This document shows positions 10,334 through 22,422 of a stretch of 64,000 nucleotides of DNA, in pieces. The notes beneath the pieces were generated by a model. The model was not told where the DNA came from, ran no database searches, and saw only the letters and a list, made by a program, of their open reading frames with translations. The stretch's first letter is position 1. Each line of letters begins with the position of its first letter. The position numbers and the translations under genes were made by a program. This stretch comes from Macrolepiota albuminosa (taxonomy: Eukaryota > Basidiomycota > Agaricomycetes > Agaricales > Agaricaceae), in NCBI GenBank assembly GCA_027475525.1, contig JAMWFC010000041.1, positions 248,001-312,000 of the forward strand, given 5' to 3'.

Positions 10334-13300
10334 TCATGCCATTGGTAAGTCTGGTACGGGGGCAATGGGAGAGTCCCCAGGCTCCCGGAATGGATTGGCA
10401 GTCGCGTCGTCCATGTCGTAGTCGAGGAGTTCATCCTCGGGTGCGGGCGCGTAGGAAGTGCCCGAAGGCCCTGCTACTGGCAGGGAATCGTCATAGTCCC
10501 GGAGGGGGGACAGTGTGAAATTGGGGTCGATGGTCGACCCCGGGATGGGTGGTTGGGGATCAGGCAGATCCCCGGTGTCGGACGGGTACTGGCACGTCCA
10601 GATTTCGTGGGCATGAATGTCTTGCCCGATGAAGAGGTACATCCCCTTGGCAAGCGTGTCGTCGTATGCACGACGACTGTCCTGCTGCTGGAGCATCAGG
10701 CCTTGGCGATCGCCGATGGTGGCCTCGCGCCACCCATCCCACTGAGGGATGGACTGGGGTGTATCGTAGTGGTCGAGGCGTTGTAGCCTCTCGTCGTCGA
10801 TAGCAGCCGCCTTGTTGTAGAGCCAGCTGTCGCTGAAGAATAGATGGGCCAAGTATGTGACCCCATAAGTGTACGCGTGGTCAGCCCAGCTGACCGGGAT
10901 TTGATTGTGAAGAAGGACGCGTAACGCGTCCGAAGTGGAGAACACAGAAGCTGACGCTTCCGGAATGTCCACAGCCTGAACCTCGAAGGTAGGGTCGTCG
11001 GCGTGGAGGGGCTCAAAGACTTGCCCCGTGGCCGCCTCGTACTCAGCCACAGCCTCTTTGTAGAGGCCTGGCCTGGCGAAGACGTAGGCCAGGTACTTGT
11101 GTACCGTGGCCTTGGAGGCGCGGCTGGCACTGAGGGCGCGTACAAGCGCAAACCCAAAGAGGCTACGCCAATGAATGCGCATGGCTCGGTCCATGGCCAG
11201 ACCGGTCCACACATTGGACGTCCCAGGACATCCATAGAGAAGGGCATATGAGCCCAGGTAGTCCAAAGCAAATGGTTGCTTTGGATCAGGGGGGGTAAGG
11301 CCGACGAAGGCAATTTTCCCTCCCTCTTTGCGGCGATAGAGCCGCGACAGCACAATCATTCGCAGGACGTTCTCCCGCTCCTCTGGACTCGTGAAGGGTA
11401 CCGCAATAGTCCTATACTCGACCTCGTCGAGTAGATGAGACATAGCTCTGTCTCGGGCCGTAGGGTGGCAGTTGAGCGCCACCCGCTTGAATTCGTTGAG
11501 CAAGAGATAGCCCAACTGACGCTGACAAAGCGGCGTAAACTGGTTGTTAACCAGTGCATGAAGTCTACGGACTTCTCGAGAACTGCGGGGAAACCCACAA
11601 GGTGCCACTTGGTACACCTTACTGTTGTGGGGCGTCGCCGCGGCGTTGCCTTGTTTATCGTCCTCGAAGGACCTGGCTGCGCGGGCTTCTTGCCCGACGA
11701 AAATGGTATTGGTCATTGGCAACCAATAGAATTGGGGAGCCAACCCCGTGCCAAAGAATGAGTTCTGGCGCTCAATAGTGTGATCACGGTAGATCACCAC
11801 ACCGAGCGCATCAGGGATGCGCCCGGTTTCGTCCTCAAGAAGGGCGGCCCCTCGTTTGGCGCTGTTCTGTGCCCGACGCTCCATCTTGGCTCGTCAATTG
11901 CTGTTGCGCCGTTCGTGCGCCATACGTTGTGCCGCCGTCTCGTGCGGCACTGGGGATTCCATACGAGCCTCTTCAGGCTCCTCATACCAATCGTCGTCGG
12001 AGGGCGGAGAAGGCAGCCTCTCCGGCTCCGACTTCTCAGATCGTGGGTCCATTGCCCACACACACCACGGGAGTCGGGCTGGCAGGCCCTCTACCAGTAT
12101 AGCGGGTAAAAAGGGGATGTTAGCCCCTGGGGCCCCTTTCGGGGCATCCTCAGGGAAGTGCACGTTGACGTAGGCACGCCCTTCCGGTTGCTTACCCTGA
12201 CAATCCTTTTGGGGTTGTGAGGCCTTGGCCTCAGTGGGGCGTGTGCTCACGCCCCTGAAACTCTGCTCCCCAGAGTACGTGGTGGATACCACGGATACTG
12301 GTCGCGAAGACGCGACCTCAGACGCGCCGCTGGCGAGGCGCTGGATAAGCCGGGGGGCGGCTGGAGCAGGAACATCTTCATAGGGGAGGATGTCCCGTCC
12401 TAGACTGGCCTCCCGGCCGGGGGCAGCAACGCTCGACTTAATCGAGCGGGAGGGCGCGTCCTCCACTCCTTGCCGACGTGCCCTTTTGCTGGAGTCGGTG
12501 TCCTGACTCGGGGGTGTAGTCTGCTGCTTACGAGCGGCCAAAAGGGCAAGGAGATCAGTTTTGCGCTGAGCGCGCATATGATCCATGTTGTCCATCATCT
12601 GGCAGATGAGGACGACTGCCTCCGCATCGCGGAGGAATGATGACTCTGTGGGTACATCGTACCCGTTATCTCCCAGACGTTGGAGAAGGGTAGCCAGGAC
12701 TAAGTCCTGGCTGTGAGTGGGCTCGACAGCCCGTGCTTTTCCTTTGTCGCGTCAAGGACGCGACTCTTCTTCCGAGCTGGGCTCGGATTGGTGCGGCATT
12801 TCCAGCCGCTGTAGCAAGGAGAGCTTGGCCAAGCTCTCCGTCGGCGCATCAGCCGATGAACTGATGCTCCGTTCTGTATTGAGAGTTTCTGTACTCTCGA
12901 TGGCCGCGGTGGCCTGCCCAAGGGATGCTTTGCGTCCCTCTAGATTGTCAATTGGTGCTGTGGTCGACAGGGAAATCGACCGGCCTCCCTTGGCTTGCGA
13001 CTCATGCGAGTCGCTGTACTGGGGCATTGCGCCCCAAGCCCCCATCCAAGCCGGGGGGTACGGCATCATTACGGGCACACCACCCATCCCAGGGTAGTGC
13101 ACCGGGGCGGTAAACTGGGGAAAAGGATGTGTCCCTACGGCATCATTACGGGCACACCACCCATCCCAGGGTAGTGCACCGGGGCGGTAAACTGGGGAAA
13201 AGGATGTGTCCCCAGTGCCCTGTTGCCGTACAGGGGCAAGCTGCCTCCATGCCGGCGCTGCTTGGGGGCTGACTAGCCCCCCGTAGGCCTGTTGCTGGAA

Positions 13301-13700
13301 TTGGCCCTCGGTGTGATGTGGCGCATAAGCGCCCGGTGCTGGTTGTTGGGGCTGATAGCCGCCCACAGGTGCGTTCTGGGGCATGAAGTTGCCCTGCATG
13401 GTTTGAAGTGGCGGATAGCCACTGATCACCGGCTGCTGTGGCAGGTAGCCCGCCGCTGGTGGTTGCTGCTGCTGTGGGAAGCCCACAGCTGGTTGCGATT
13501 GTCCCCACTGGGGCGCATTTTGGGTCAGCGGGGGAGCCATCTGCCCCCCCCCTTCAGCTGACGGTAAGACCGACGGCGTACTCTCAAAGGCGCATTTTGG
13601 GTCAGCGGGGGAGCCATCTGCCCCCCCCCTTCAGCTGACGGTAAGACCGACGGCGTACTCTCAAACTGCTGCTGCTGCTGTCACTCAAGTCCACGGGCAT
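10334..13700 (-). pseudogene. Element B third ORF
   Basis: Counterpart of the third ORF of A. The minus-strand open segments are 12,752-13,540 (Pro/Gln-rich), 11,894-12,598 (charged, Ser-rich) and 10,334-11,884 (516 residues: the conserved block plus an acidic C-terminus ending VPDLPMA). The long conserved block differs from A mainly by conservative changes. A TGA near 11,892 replaces CGA; a second TGA near 12,752 is shared with A. The 77-bp duplications at 13,059, 13,512 and 13,715 disturb the N-terminal region. The function is unknown. Its place after integrase and in the sense direction argues for an element-encoded accessory protein. Confidence 0.78.
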
Positions 13701-13887
13701 GCTGTCCATGGTTGGGGAAAAAAGCGAAAAAGAAATTTCACCTTTTAAGACGTGTTTCAGCCACAGCTGCTGACCAACTCAGCCAAGCCGCGGGAAAAAA
13801 GCGAAAAAGAAATTTCACCTTTTAAGACGTGTTTCAGCCACAGCTGCTGACCAACTCAGCCAAGCCGCATCGGCACTGCCGATCAAA

Positions 13888-14349
13888 TTAAGCGCCGGCA
13901 TGCTTACTTAATTGATGTGGGCGCTTAACGCCCTTCAACTCCAAATAACGGTCAAGTGCCGCTAGCTTGGAGCAATGGGAGTGTGGCTCCCATGTTGTGT
14001 CCCCCAGGGACCATCGTACTTCAAACTCGAGCGTGTTACGCTCAGTCCACCGGTGCCCAATTATGCACTCGACGAACCATTCGTCATCGTCTCGAGCCCC
14101 AAAATCATAGGGGCCTGGGGTTGCCCTGTTAGGGAACAGCGCATCGTCAGACGCGCTGTAAGGTCGCAACAGCGACACATGAAACTTAGGAACGATGCGT
14201 CGTTCCTGTAATGCCAGAGGCAGCTCCAACACGTAGTTGGAGGTACTTGGCTCTGCGTCTAGGACGCGGTATGGGCCTACCCATTTCGGGCAGAGTTTAC
14301 TCGCCCGTCCCTTTGGGAGCTTCAGATTACGCGTTGATAGGTAGACCAA
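13888..14349 (-). CDS. Element B integrase C-terminus with chromodomain
   Basis: 153 residues, nearly identical to 6,494-6,955 of A: integrase tail (KWVGPYRVLDAEPSTSNY) followed by the chromodomain-like LEFEVRWSLGDTTWEPHSHC and LDRYLELKG. In B the link to the integrase core is interrupted by an exact 77-bp duplication starting near 14,337, so the apparent gene end there is probably artificial. Confidence 0.78.
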   Translation of the reverse strand: MVYLSTRNLKLPKGRASKLCPKWVGPYRVLDAEPSTSNYVLELPLALQERRIVPKFHVSLLRPYSASDDALFPNRATPGPYDFGARDDDEWFVECIIGHRWTERNTLEFEVRWSLGDTTWEPHSHCSKLAALDRYLELKGVKRPHQLSKHAGA

Positions 14350-14437
14350 CGCTCCTACTGCTATTGGCGGGTCTGCTCGCCTACGGTGATTGGCGTTTTT
14401 CGCCTGGAAGACTATAGGTAGACCAACGCTCCTACTG

Positions 14438-15580
14438 CTATTGGCGGGTCTGCTCGCCTACGGTGATTGGCGTTTTTCGCCTGGAAGACTGTGCCTCTAT
14501 GATGGCGTCATGCGCTGCCGCAATGTTCTCCAGGGCCTGCCTGGCGAACTCGACAACTCCACGGTGAGCCACCGTATCAGCACGAACTTCGTGCAGCATG
14601 GAGGGCAAGTACCCTCCGTTGAGTTCAAAGGGCGCATACCCTGTGGTATCCGAGATACTCGCGTTAATCGCGAACTCAGTGAGTGGACACCAGTCCACCC
14701 AGTCCCGTTGGTCAGGGCGAACAACTGCCCTCAAAATCTGACCTATACTGCGGTTAGCCCGCTCTGTCTGCCCATCCGTTTGAGGATGGAAGGACGTCGA
14801 CATGAGGAGTCGTGCTCCTAGCAGTTTGTGGAGTTCTCTCCACCATTGAGACGTGAACTTCGAGTCACGATCGCTCACAATGGTGCTAGGCAGCCCATGC
14901 AGCCTAACGATCTCCCTCAGGTAGATCCACGACAGCTCCTTAGCCGTCAGCGTAGTTCGCACCGGTATGAGGTGCACCATGCTTGTCATGCGGCATATGA
15001 CTACCCAGAGGTAATCGAACCCTCTGGACTCGGGAAAGGGACCTACGAAGTCCATTCCGATTGAGTCCCAGGGTTTCACCGGCACGGGTAGCTGGTGTAG
15101 CTTCCCGGGAGGGGATCCAGGGGGCAACTTTGCCCTCTGACACGCTGCGCATGACGCGCAAAACTTAGTCACTTCTTGGGCCATACGTGGCCACCAATAC
15201 CATCTCCGGATGTAGCCCAACGTCCGGGCGGCACCAAAGTGCCCCACCAGGGCATGGGCCTGGTCCAAGACCCGCGTAACAATGGTACGCGTACGGGGGA
15301 GGCATACCACTGCCACCCCTTGACGGTTCTCCGTCGTGATGAGTCCACCAGGCTCATGCCTGAACCGAGGATGGTCGTCAGGATTGGCGATTATCTCGGC
15401 GAAGAGAGGATCATCGCCATAGTCCTGCACCACCTCCTGCCGGAAGTCGTCATTGACCAGGCTAGGAGGCTGGGATGAAGGCAATTCGCCTTCGAGCATC
15501 TCCGCAAGCGTAACGGGTACATCGTGGCGCTTGTGCTCCCTAGTGGACGCTGGGTCCACGGCTTCATGCTCCTTGAGCAA
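14438..15580 (-). CDS. Element B integrase core
   Basis: 380-residue open segment. It contains the HHCC zinc domain (HALVGHFGAARTLGYI, CASCAACQRAK) and the D,D,E catalytic residues in GMDFVGPFPES, VSDRDSKFTS and TDGQTERANR, all intact here. It is preceded by the end of RNase H (15,722-15,930) and interrupted on that side by the 77-bp duplication 15,571-15,647/15,648-15,724. Typical length and motifs for a Ty3/gypsy integrase, which inserts the cDNA into host DNA. Confidence 0.9.
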   Translation of the reverse strand: MLKEHEAVDPASTREHKRHDVPVTLAEMLEGELPSSQPPSLVNDDFRQEVVQDYGDDPLFAEIIANPDDHPRFRHEPGGLITTENRQGVAVVCLPRTRTIVTRVLDQAHALVGHFGAARTLGYIRRWYWWPRMAQEVTKFCASCAACQRAKLPPGSPPGKLHQLPVPVKPWDSIGMDFVGPFPESRGFDYLWVVICRMTSMVHLIPVRTTLTAKELSWIYLREIVRLHGLPSTIVSDRDSKFTSQWWRELHKLLGARLLMSTSFHPQTDGQTERANRSIGQILRAVVRPDQRDWVDWCPLTEFAINASISDTTGYAPFELNGGYLPSMLHEVRADTVAHRGVVEFARQALENIAAAHDAIIEAQSSRRKTPITVGEQTRQ

Positions 15581-15721
15581 CTGGGCGGCTACGTCCCGTT
15601 CTTCACGCTGCTCTCTGAGGCGAGTGCTTCGCCTCCGTTCATCGTCACCTTGAGCAACTGGGCGGCTACGTCCCGTTCTTCACGCTGCTCTCTGAGGCGA
15701 GTGCTTCGCCTCCGTTCATCG

Positions 15722-17502
15722 TCACACATAGCGTACTTCCAGGACATGCTCCCTGAGCTCCTGGTATCGGTGGAGAGGTAAATCCTCTCCATCAGGGTCT
15801 ATGCGGCAGTCTGCCTGCACATACTCATGAGGCTCGTGAGCCTCCCCGACTACATCACTCTCAAAGTAGCGCGACAAGCAGTCTGCCACTTTGTTGAGTT
15901 CACCTTTAACATAGGTGATGTCGAACTGGTATCTCGACATGTAGTCTATCCACCGTCGCTGGCGCGGCGACAAGTTCACCTGAGTTTTAAAGAACTCAAG
16001 GGCCTTGTGGTCCGTTATGATGTGGATGGGGTATCCCATCAGCTTATCCTCCCACTTGGAGTTTTAAAGAACTCAAGGGCCTTGTGGTCCGTTATGATGT
16101 GGATGGGGTATCCCATCAGCTTATCCTCCCACTTGTATGGCAAGAGTCTCCAGCTCGTGCACCGCATAGTTTTGCTGGGCCGTCGTGAACTTCTTCGACA
16201 TGAACCCTGCTGGGCGGCACGTCTGCCAGCTGCTTCCCTGGCCGTACATGGCTCCGACGCCTGTCTTGGACGCGTCGCAAATGAGCCATATTGGCTTGTC
16301 CCGTCTAGGGTCGATTGGTCGAATCACCGGAGTCTTCGTACAGATCCGTTTGACCATCTCGAAGCACCGCTGGTGCAACGGCCTCCAATTGAACGGTGAC
16401 CCGTTCTGTGTCATGGCCATAAGTGGCCCAGTATAGGCTGTGACATCGGGCAAGAAGCTCGATATGTAGTTGACAAGGCCAACGAATCGTTGGATGTCAT
16501 TGTAGTTTCGGGGCGTGCGCCACTCCCAAATACGATCGAGCTTGTCCTGATCAGGGTGGATACCCCGCTCGTCTATGACATGCCCTAGGCAGTCTATACT
16601 CTGAGCGTAGAGCTCACATTTTTTCCACTTCAAGTACAACTTGTACTTGCGCAGTCGTTCGAATACGACTCTGAGGTGCTGCTCATGCTCCTCCATGGTA
16701 TCCGAGTAGATGAATATGTCATCTAAGTAGACGTGCATGAAACGTCCTATTACGTCTCGGAAGATAGAGGTCATTAGCCTCTGGAAAGTTGCTGGAGCAT
16801 TGCAGTCTCCAATCTGCATTATATTGCTCGTGAATGTACCCATGATCGACGCAAATACGGTCTTGGGTACGTCCTCGGTGCGAATGCGCACCTGCTTGTA
16901 TTGCTCGTGAATGTACCCATGATCGACGCAAATACGGTCTTGGGTACGTCCTCGGTGCGAATGCGCACCTGCTTGTAAGTGTCAGTAAGGTCAATCTTTG
17001 AGCGATACTTTGCCTGAGCCACGTCTTCCCGGATCACCTCTTGATCTGGTAAAGGAGTTACATCCTTTATGGTATTGTCATTGCGCTGACGCGCATCAAG
17101 AGCTGTTCGAAGGGTTCCATCCTTCTTCGGGATGCACAATAACGGTGCAGCTTGAGCGGTGGTGCATGGGGACCACCATTGAGCATTCAAGTAGCGATTA
17201 GTCTTATCGCGTAGTTGCTCCTGGAGGGCGCGCGGACAGCGCGGCAAGTGGTACTTATACTGCTTGTTCTCGTCTATGAGATTAATCTCATGGTTCACCT
17301 CCCGCCATGGCGGGAGCTCCTCCTTGGTCCCATTGACCATGTCGGCAAATTCTTCTTGCCATTGCTGACGCAACCGAGGAATATCTTCCTCACGAAGGCT
17401 TGTCGCCTTCTGCTTCCCCTTCATGCGTACCGGGGGAAGTACTTCCACCGTCTCTGAGGGTGGCCGAGGCGGCGGTGCATACTGCTTGCGCATTGCGAGC
17501 AC
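15722..17502 (-). pseudogene. pol: Element B reverse transcriptase and RNase H
   Basis: Reverse transcriptase with the catalytic YLDD at 16,718-16,729 (minus) and an upstream KKDGTLRTALDA template-binding segment near 17,110. RNase H continues to 15,722 (ITDHKALEFFKTQVNLSPRQ, then the ELNKVADCLSRYFESD end). Exact 77-bp duplications at 15,982, 16,822 and 17,465 split the frame and are probably artefacts. Independently, B lacks 14 bp that A has at about 16,136, which shifts the RNase H frame (ends QVGG). If that deletion is real, B cannot make a full Pol. Confidence 0.85.
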
Positions 17503-18382
17503 CCGATTGACACTGTCATCAGGTATATGTAGTCTCAGCGGCGAGGCGGCGGTGCATACTGCTTGCGCATTGCGAGCACCCGATTGACACTGTCATCAGG
17601 TATATGTAGTCTCAGCGGGCACCGCTGCCGCTGCCTTATAAGCCACGAGGCTTCTTCCTTCACGTACAAGCGAGTACGCTACGGATACCTGTCCGGGCTG
17701 GCTGGATACGTGGTTTGATGGTCATCCGTCTCTGGTGCGCATTTTGCGCACACGTGGCTGCCACCAGCTCGTTCCACTCTTGCGGCATTCGGGGGTCGTA
17801 TGCCCAGTCGTACTCTGGCAGGGGGGCTGGTCGCTCCCATAGGGACCGTGTGTCCCCCTCTGCATTCGGGGGTCGTATGCCCAGTCGTACTCTGGCAGGG
17901 GGGCTGGTCGCTCCCATAGGGACCGTGTGTCCCCCTCTTCTGAGGCTTCCGCCTCTTGGATGCTGTCTTTCAAGTCTTCCAACTTGACTCGTGAGGACGT
18001 AGGTGGACATACATCCACTGAGTCCTCCCCTCTTGGATGCTGTCTTTCAAGTCTTCCAACTTGACTCGTGAGGACGTAGGTGGACATACATCCACTGAGT
18101 CCTCCCATTGTCTCGCCTTTCGATGGCGTTTGTCTGGAGGCCTTGCGCCTCGAATCTCAGGAGCGATTATTCGCTCGTTGCTCCTCTTGGAGGCTTGATA
18201 CTCCTCCTCGCTCATCATTACCACGTTGTGGTCTGCGCTCAGTCCAGGCATAGCCTGCACTTCCTCCTCCACATATACTCCTCCTCGCTCATCATTACCA
18301 CGTTGTGGTCTGCGCTCAGTCCAGGCATAGCCTGCACTTCCTCCTCCACATCTCCACGGCCGGCACTCTGCGCCGGCCAAGT

Positions 18383-18957
18383 CATGGAGAGTCCTTGCGT
18401 TTCTCCGTAGTGCGATGACGTCGCAGACGATTATCAGTGTCGTCTGCTGTAGCTCGTTCGGCTGGGATCACTTTCCCATTCACTAGTACCTGACATTGGT
18501 CAAAGTCTAGTATGACTTTGTTACGCCGCATGAATGGCATTCCCAGTATCATATCGTAGCGATCACCTGACATTGGTCAAAGTCTAGTATGACTTTGTTA
18601 CGCCGCATGAATGGCATTCCCAGTATCATATCGTAGCGATCGAAGTTCGCTACATCCATGTATTCGGCTACGTGAGCCCGGCGTTTGGACATTCACATTT
18701 GTCCCATACTGCACCATGGCTCGGCTCCCTACGGTGCCCAGCTGTAACGCCAATGGCGTATCCAACTCCTGCACGGATATTCCGTACACATGGGCGAACT
18801 GGGGCGTTATGCCCGATGTGGTACTCCCAGAGTCCCATAGGGTCCATGCCTTGTGGCCGTCTACGTCCACATACGAGACCAGGCACTCCTTGTCTGCTCG
18901 TTTCAATGTAGGGCGCTGCAAAGTGCCCTCTGCACGACGAAGGGTCACCTTCTTCAT
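18383..18957 (-). CDS. Element B retropepsin-like protease
   Basis: Protease domain with the active-site motif LWDSGSTTSGI and the conserved tail GMPFMRRNKVILDFDQCQ. The sequence from KKVTLRRAEG to the C-terminus matches A without the solo LTR, which establishes the empty site of that insertion. The 77-bp duplications 18,488-18,564/18,565-18,641 and 18,918-18,994/18,995-19,071 split it into overlapping pieces. It would process Gag-Pol. Confidence 0.78.
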
Positions 18958-19365
18958 CCGAACTACGTTATTCCGTTCGGGATCATTTGTGGACGCAAAG
19001 TGCCCTCTGCACGACGAAGGGTCACCTTCTTCATCCGAACTACGTTATTCCGTTCGGGATCATTTGTGGACAGCCAATCCGTCATTGCCGCTAGGCACTC
19101 AGAGTCGCTGTCGCGACTGTAATACTCATTGTCGTAGACGTCGTCATATACGTCGACTGTGACGTACTCCTCCCCCTCCACGACCACACTCTTGGGCTCG
19201 GCGCCCGATGCCTCCTCTGGGGGCTCCTGGTCGTTTGTGGGGTGCTCCGCCTCAGACTCGGCAGATACGTCTCCATCACTCCCACTCGCTCCTCTGGGGG
19301 CTCCTGGTCGTTTGTGGGGTGCTCCGCCTCAGACTCGGCAGATACGTCTCCATCACTCCCACTCG

Positions 19366-22290
19366 CGCTGCAGTATGTGCAGCTCAAAGGTGGGCGCGGG
19401 GTGTATACCCCTTCCTCGGGGTCCTGGCTTCGCAGGGCAGTTGGTAGCGTAGTGGCCTGGTTGGCCACACGCGAAACAAGTCCCCGACTGTTCCGGTGGG
19501 TTGGCCGGCTTGAAGTCCGGCCTTGGTTTAGGACGTTCTCCATCCGGCGCCCGCTCTGGGCATGGGCGGCTCTGCCCCGGTTCGCAGCAGGGGTTCTGCG
19601 TACAACAAACCGCGTGTTGCGGTCACGGTCCAAATCGGTCTTTTTGGCCAGGAAGGTCCCCACATGCTGACCCCGTGAACAACAAACCGCGTGTTGCGGT
19701 CACGGTCCAAATCGGTCTTTTTGGCCAGGAAGGTCCCCACATGCTGACCCCGTGAGGTGTCCCACCAGGCGGTAGTCGCCTGGGTCCCCCTTTGTGTCCA
19801 CTCCGATGTTCGTAGTGGTTAGCAGTCTTCAGAGACTGCTCATACCGGATGGCATATGCCACAAATTCTTCCACATCGTTGACTTCTGGGGACAATCCGT
19901 CCTCACGTATCAAATAGCGGCGCATATCCGCTGGAATGCCATCCAAGAACGTTTCGAGCATTGTATACCCGTCCGGGTATACTGCCATGTTCTGGGCATG
20001 GTCATTAAGGGTATCATAGAACCCTTGTACTCCCAACTTCTCGGTGTACTTGGCGGACTGGAAGTCCCGCCTTGCATCCTGGAGCGTTGAGGGGTGTACG
20101 AATCGATCGTACAGTCCTGTAAGGACTCCTTTAAACGTCCAGTCATATTGGACACGGTTGACGTGCAGTACTGCCCGTCGAAACCAACCCATGGCCTCTC
20201 CGGCCAAGAACTCAGGCAGAACGAAGATTCGTTCTCGTTCCATACGGTCACCTCCGTATAAGCACATGGCAAGATGGGTGCATACATCCATCGCCCAATC
20301 TTCCAGGTCGCTGAACTTGGACGTGCCTGTATAGGCGCAAATGTGCCTACTGTCTGCTTTACGCAGCTTCACTCCGTCTGGTAACCGTAAGGTTACGCCC
20401 AGGGCATCATCGACTACTCGATGCAGGCGATCGTGCATGGCTTCACAACTCCGTCTGGTAACCGTAAGGTTACGCCCAGGGCATCATCGACTACTCGATG
20501 CAGGCGATCGTGCATGGCTTCACATGCATTCGAATGGCTTCCGCTGACCTGGGGATCTAGTCGCCAAATCAGCGGCATGGGGAAGCGACTTCCCCGTCCA
20601 CCTTGCGGAGGACGTCCGAGCCTCCTCGACTGTGGGCATAATTGCCCTCGTCTCGAGGGATCACCTAGGGCCGTCATCCCGGCCGTTACCAGGGACATCA
20701 CGTCTCGTGGCGCCATCTCGATCGAGGAAGTCTCCTCATCATGATCGTTGCGCCGCCCTGGACCTGGAGAAGCTTGATTCTCCTGACCCTGCGTGACGAA
20801 TTGACGACGCATCTCGTCAATGGGCTTAGTGCCCTCGAATACGATGCCCTGATCGTCGATAAGGGACTGTCCCTTAGTCCTGAGGTCGCCATTGCGCATA
20901 CGTTGATACGTGACTCTGTCGCTCAACGTTTCGGCCATGGGCACGCGCCCTTAGTCCTGAGGTCGCCATTGCGCATACGTTGATACGTGACTCTGTCGCT
21001 CAACGTTTCGGCCATGGGCACGCGCGGCATCACAGATGCCTCGCTTTCCACTTGAGCACAGGTACTATCGTGCCCATCTGGACCTGACATATCTGTCCTA
21101 CGGTCATGGTTACGCATGTGGGGGGCTCCTCACGCCACCCTTGTCCTGCTGGAGTATAAAAAGTACTCACCGGTCTTACTTTGGGCACTTCTTGCGCCCG
21201 TGCTAGTGCCTCCACTAGCTCGATTCCGACGTCTTGATTGCGTCGTGCCGAGCATTCCTCGGACGTGTGGCTCCAGGGGGTCGAGACCCCCGATTGCCAT
21301 GTGGCCTTATGCTGCACATACATTTGCAGCTCCATAGTGAGCACTCTCACCATCAAATCAGTATATTTCGTACTGAATACATTGGGCACTTCGTGCCCTT
21401 GTCGCCTAAGTGCTACTATATGGGCTGACGCGTAGCGCTCGAGTCGCGCTTGGGTGGTGTATTTCATCACCTCTGGGTGCAAGTCCCAGAACACCCGCAA
21501 GCGCACAGTGTACACGGTTTTCAGCCGCTGTTCCTCTGCTCCGGCGTTGTCATCACTTGACGACTCCATCACCTCCTCTGGAAGCTCTACAACCTCCGGA
21601 GCTTCCTCCACTGCTGGCCGGCGTTGTCATCACTTGACGACTCCATCACCTCCTCTGGAAGCTCTACAACCTCCGGAGCTTCCTCCACTGCTGGGGTGCG
21701 CGGGAATCGATCTTCTGTGCGGTATACTTCAGGCCTTGCAGCCTCCTCCAGTACCTCTTCTAAGCGGGCTTCCGCTACTTTAAAGGCATTGGACCCACTG
21801 TGGACTGCCTGGTCCCACTGCTCCGGCTCGCGGGAGGGCTCTCCCAGTCCGTACTGACGACTCGGCGTCTCCTGGGACGCCATAGGCGCCGGTTGACTGT
21901 CGGCCGTCCTGCGGGTCCTTTGGAAGCCAATCGGCTAGACCGTCGCGGTCCTCCTGGCAGCTGCGTAACTGGGGGCGTTAATCCCCCGGGCATCTTGTCC
22001 TGGAGGCGTTGCGAGACCGTCGCGGTCCTCCTGGCAGCTGCGTAACTGGGGGCGTTAATCCCCCGGGCATCTTGTCCTGGAGGCGTTGCGACCGTCCTGC
22101 TGTGAGCTTTCAGCTCTCCGGGCCTCGCTCTCATTCCTGGCCAGGTCGGCACTCTGACCTCGGTCTCGAGCCTTGGGTCTTACCTGACCCGCATTGGACG
22201 CTGACGCGTCCTGGGTGTCTGCTGGGTCTCCCCGTAGGTCGTGGGCATTTCGCCCACCGTCAGTGGGCGCTGCAGGTATGGGATTACTCA
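19366..22290 (-). CDS. gag: Element B gag
   Basis: Gag of the A/B/C family, read right to left from about 22,280 (MSNPIPAAPTDGGR) to the zinc knuckle around 19,420-19,470 (CFACGQPGHYATNC). The long central piece (19,623-20,438) is the helical retrotransposon-gag region (LEDWAMDVCTHLAMCLYGGD, FLAGEAMGWF). Five exact 77-bp duplications (19,602; 20,371; 20,871; 21,541; 21,937) break it into overlapping open segments, so most of the apparent frameshifts are not evidence of decay. Gag would form the particle and, through the knuckle, bind RNA. Confidence 0.82.
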
Positions 22291-22422
22291 TCGATCCCCT
22301 GTTTGAAATTTGCATGGTGTGGCTGTGCAAGAAGCTCGAGAAGCTGATAGAGTTCTGTCAACGAACTCAACGACTGACGTCGGATGCTAGGCAATAGATC
22401 CTAGCTGGCGGATTCAAAAAAA

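Noticed and set aside
10334..11884. Envelope-like gene in element B
   Set aside because: It is at the env position but has no signal peptide, transmembrane segment or fusion-like region.
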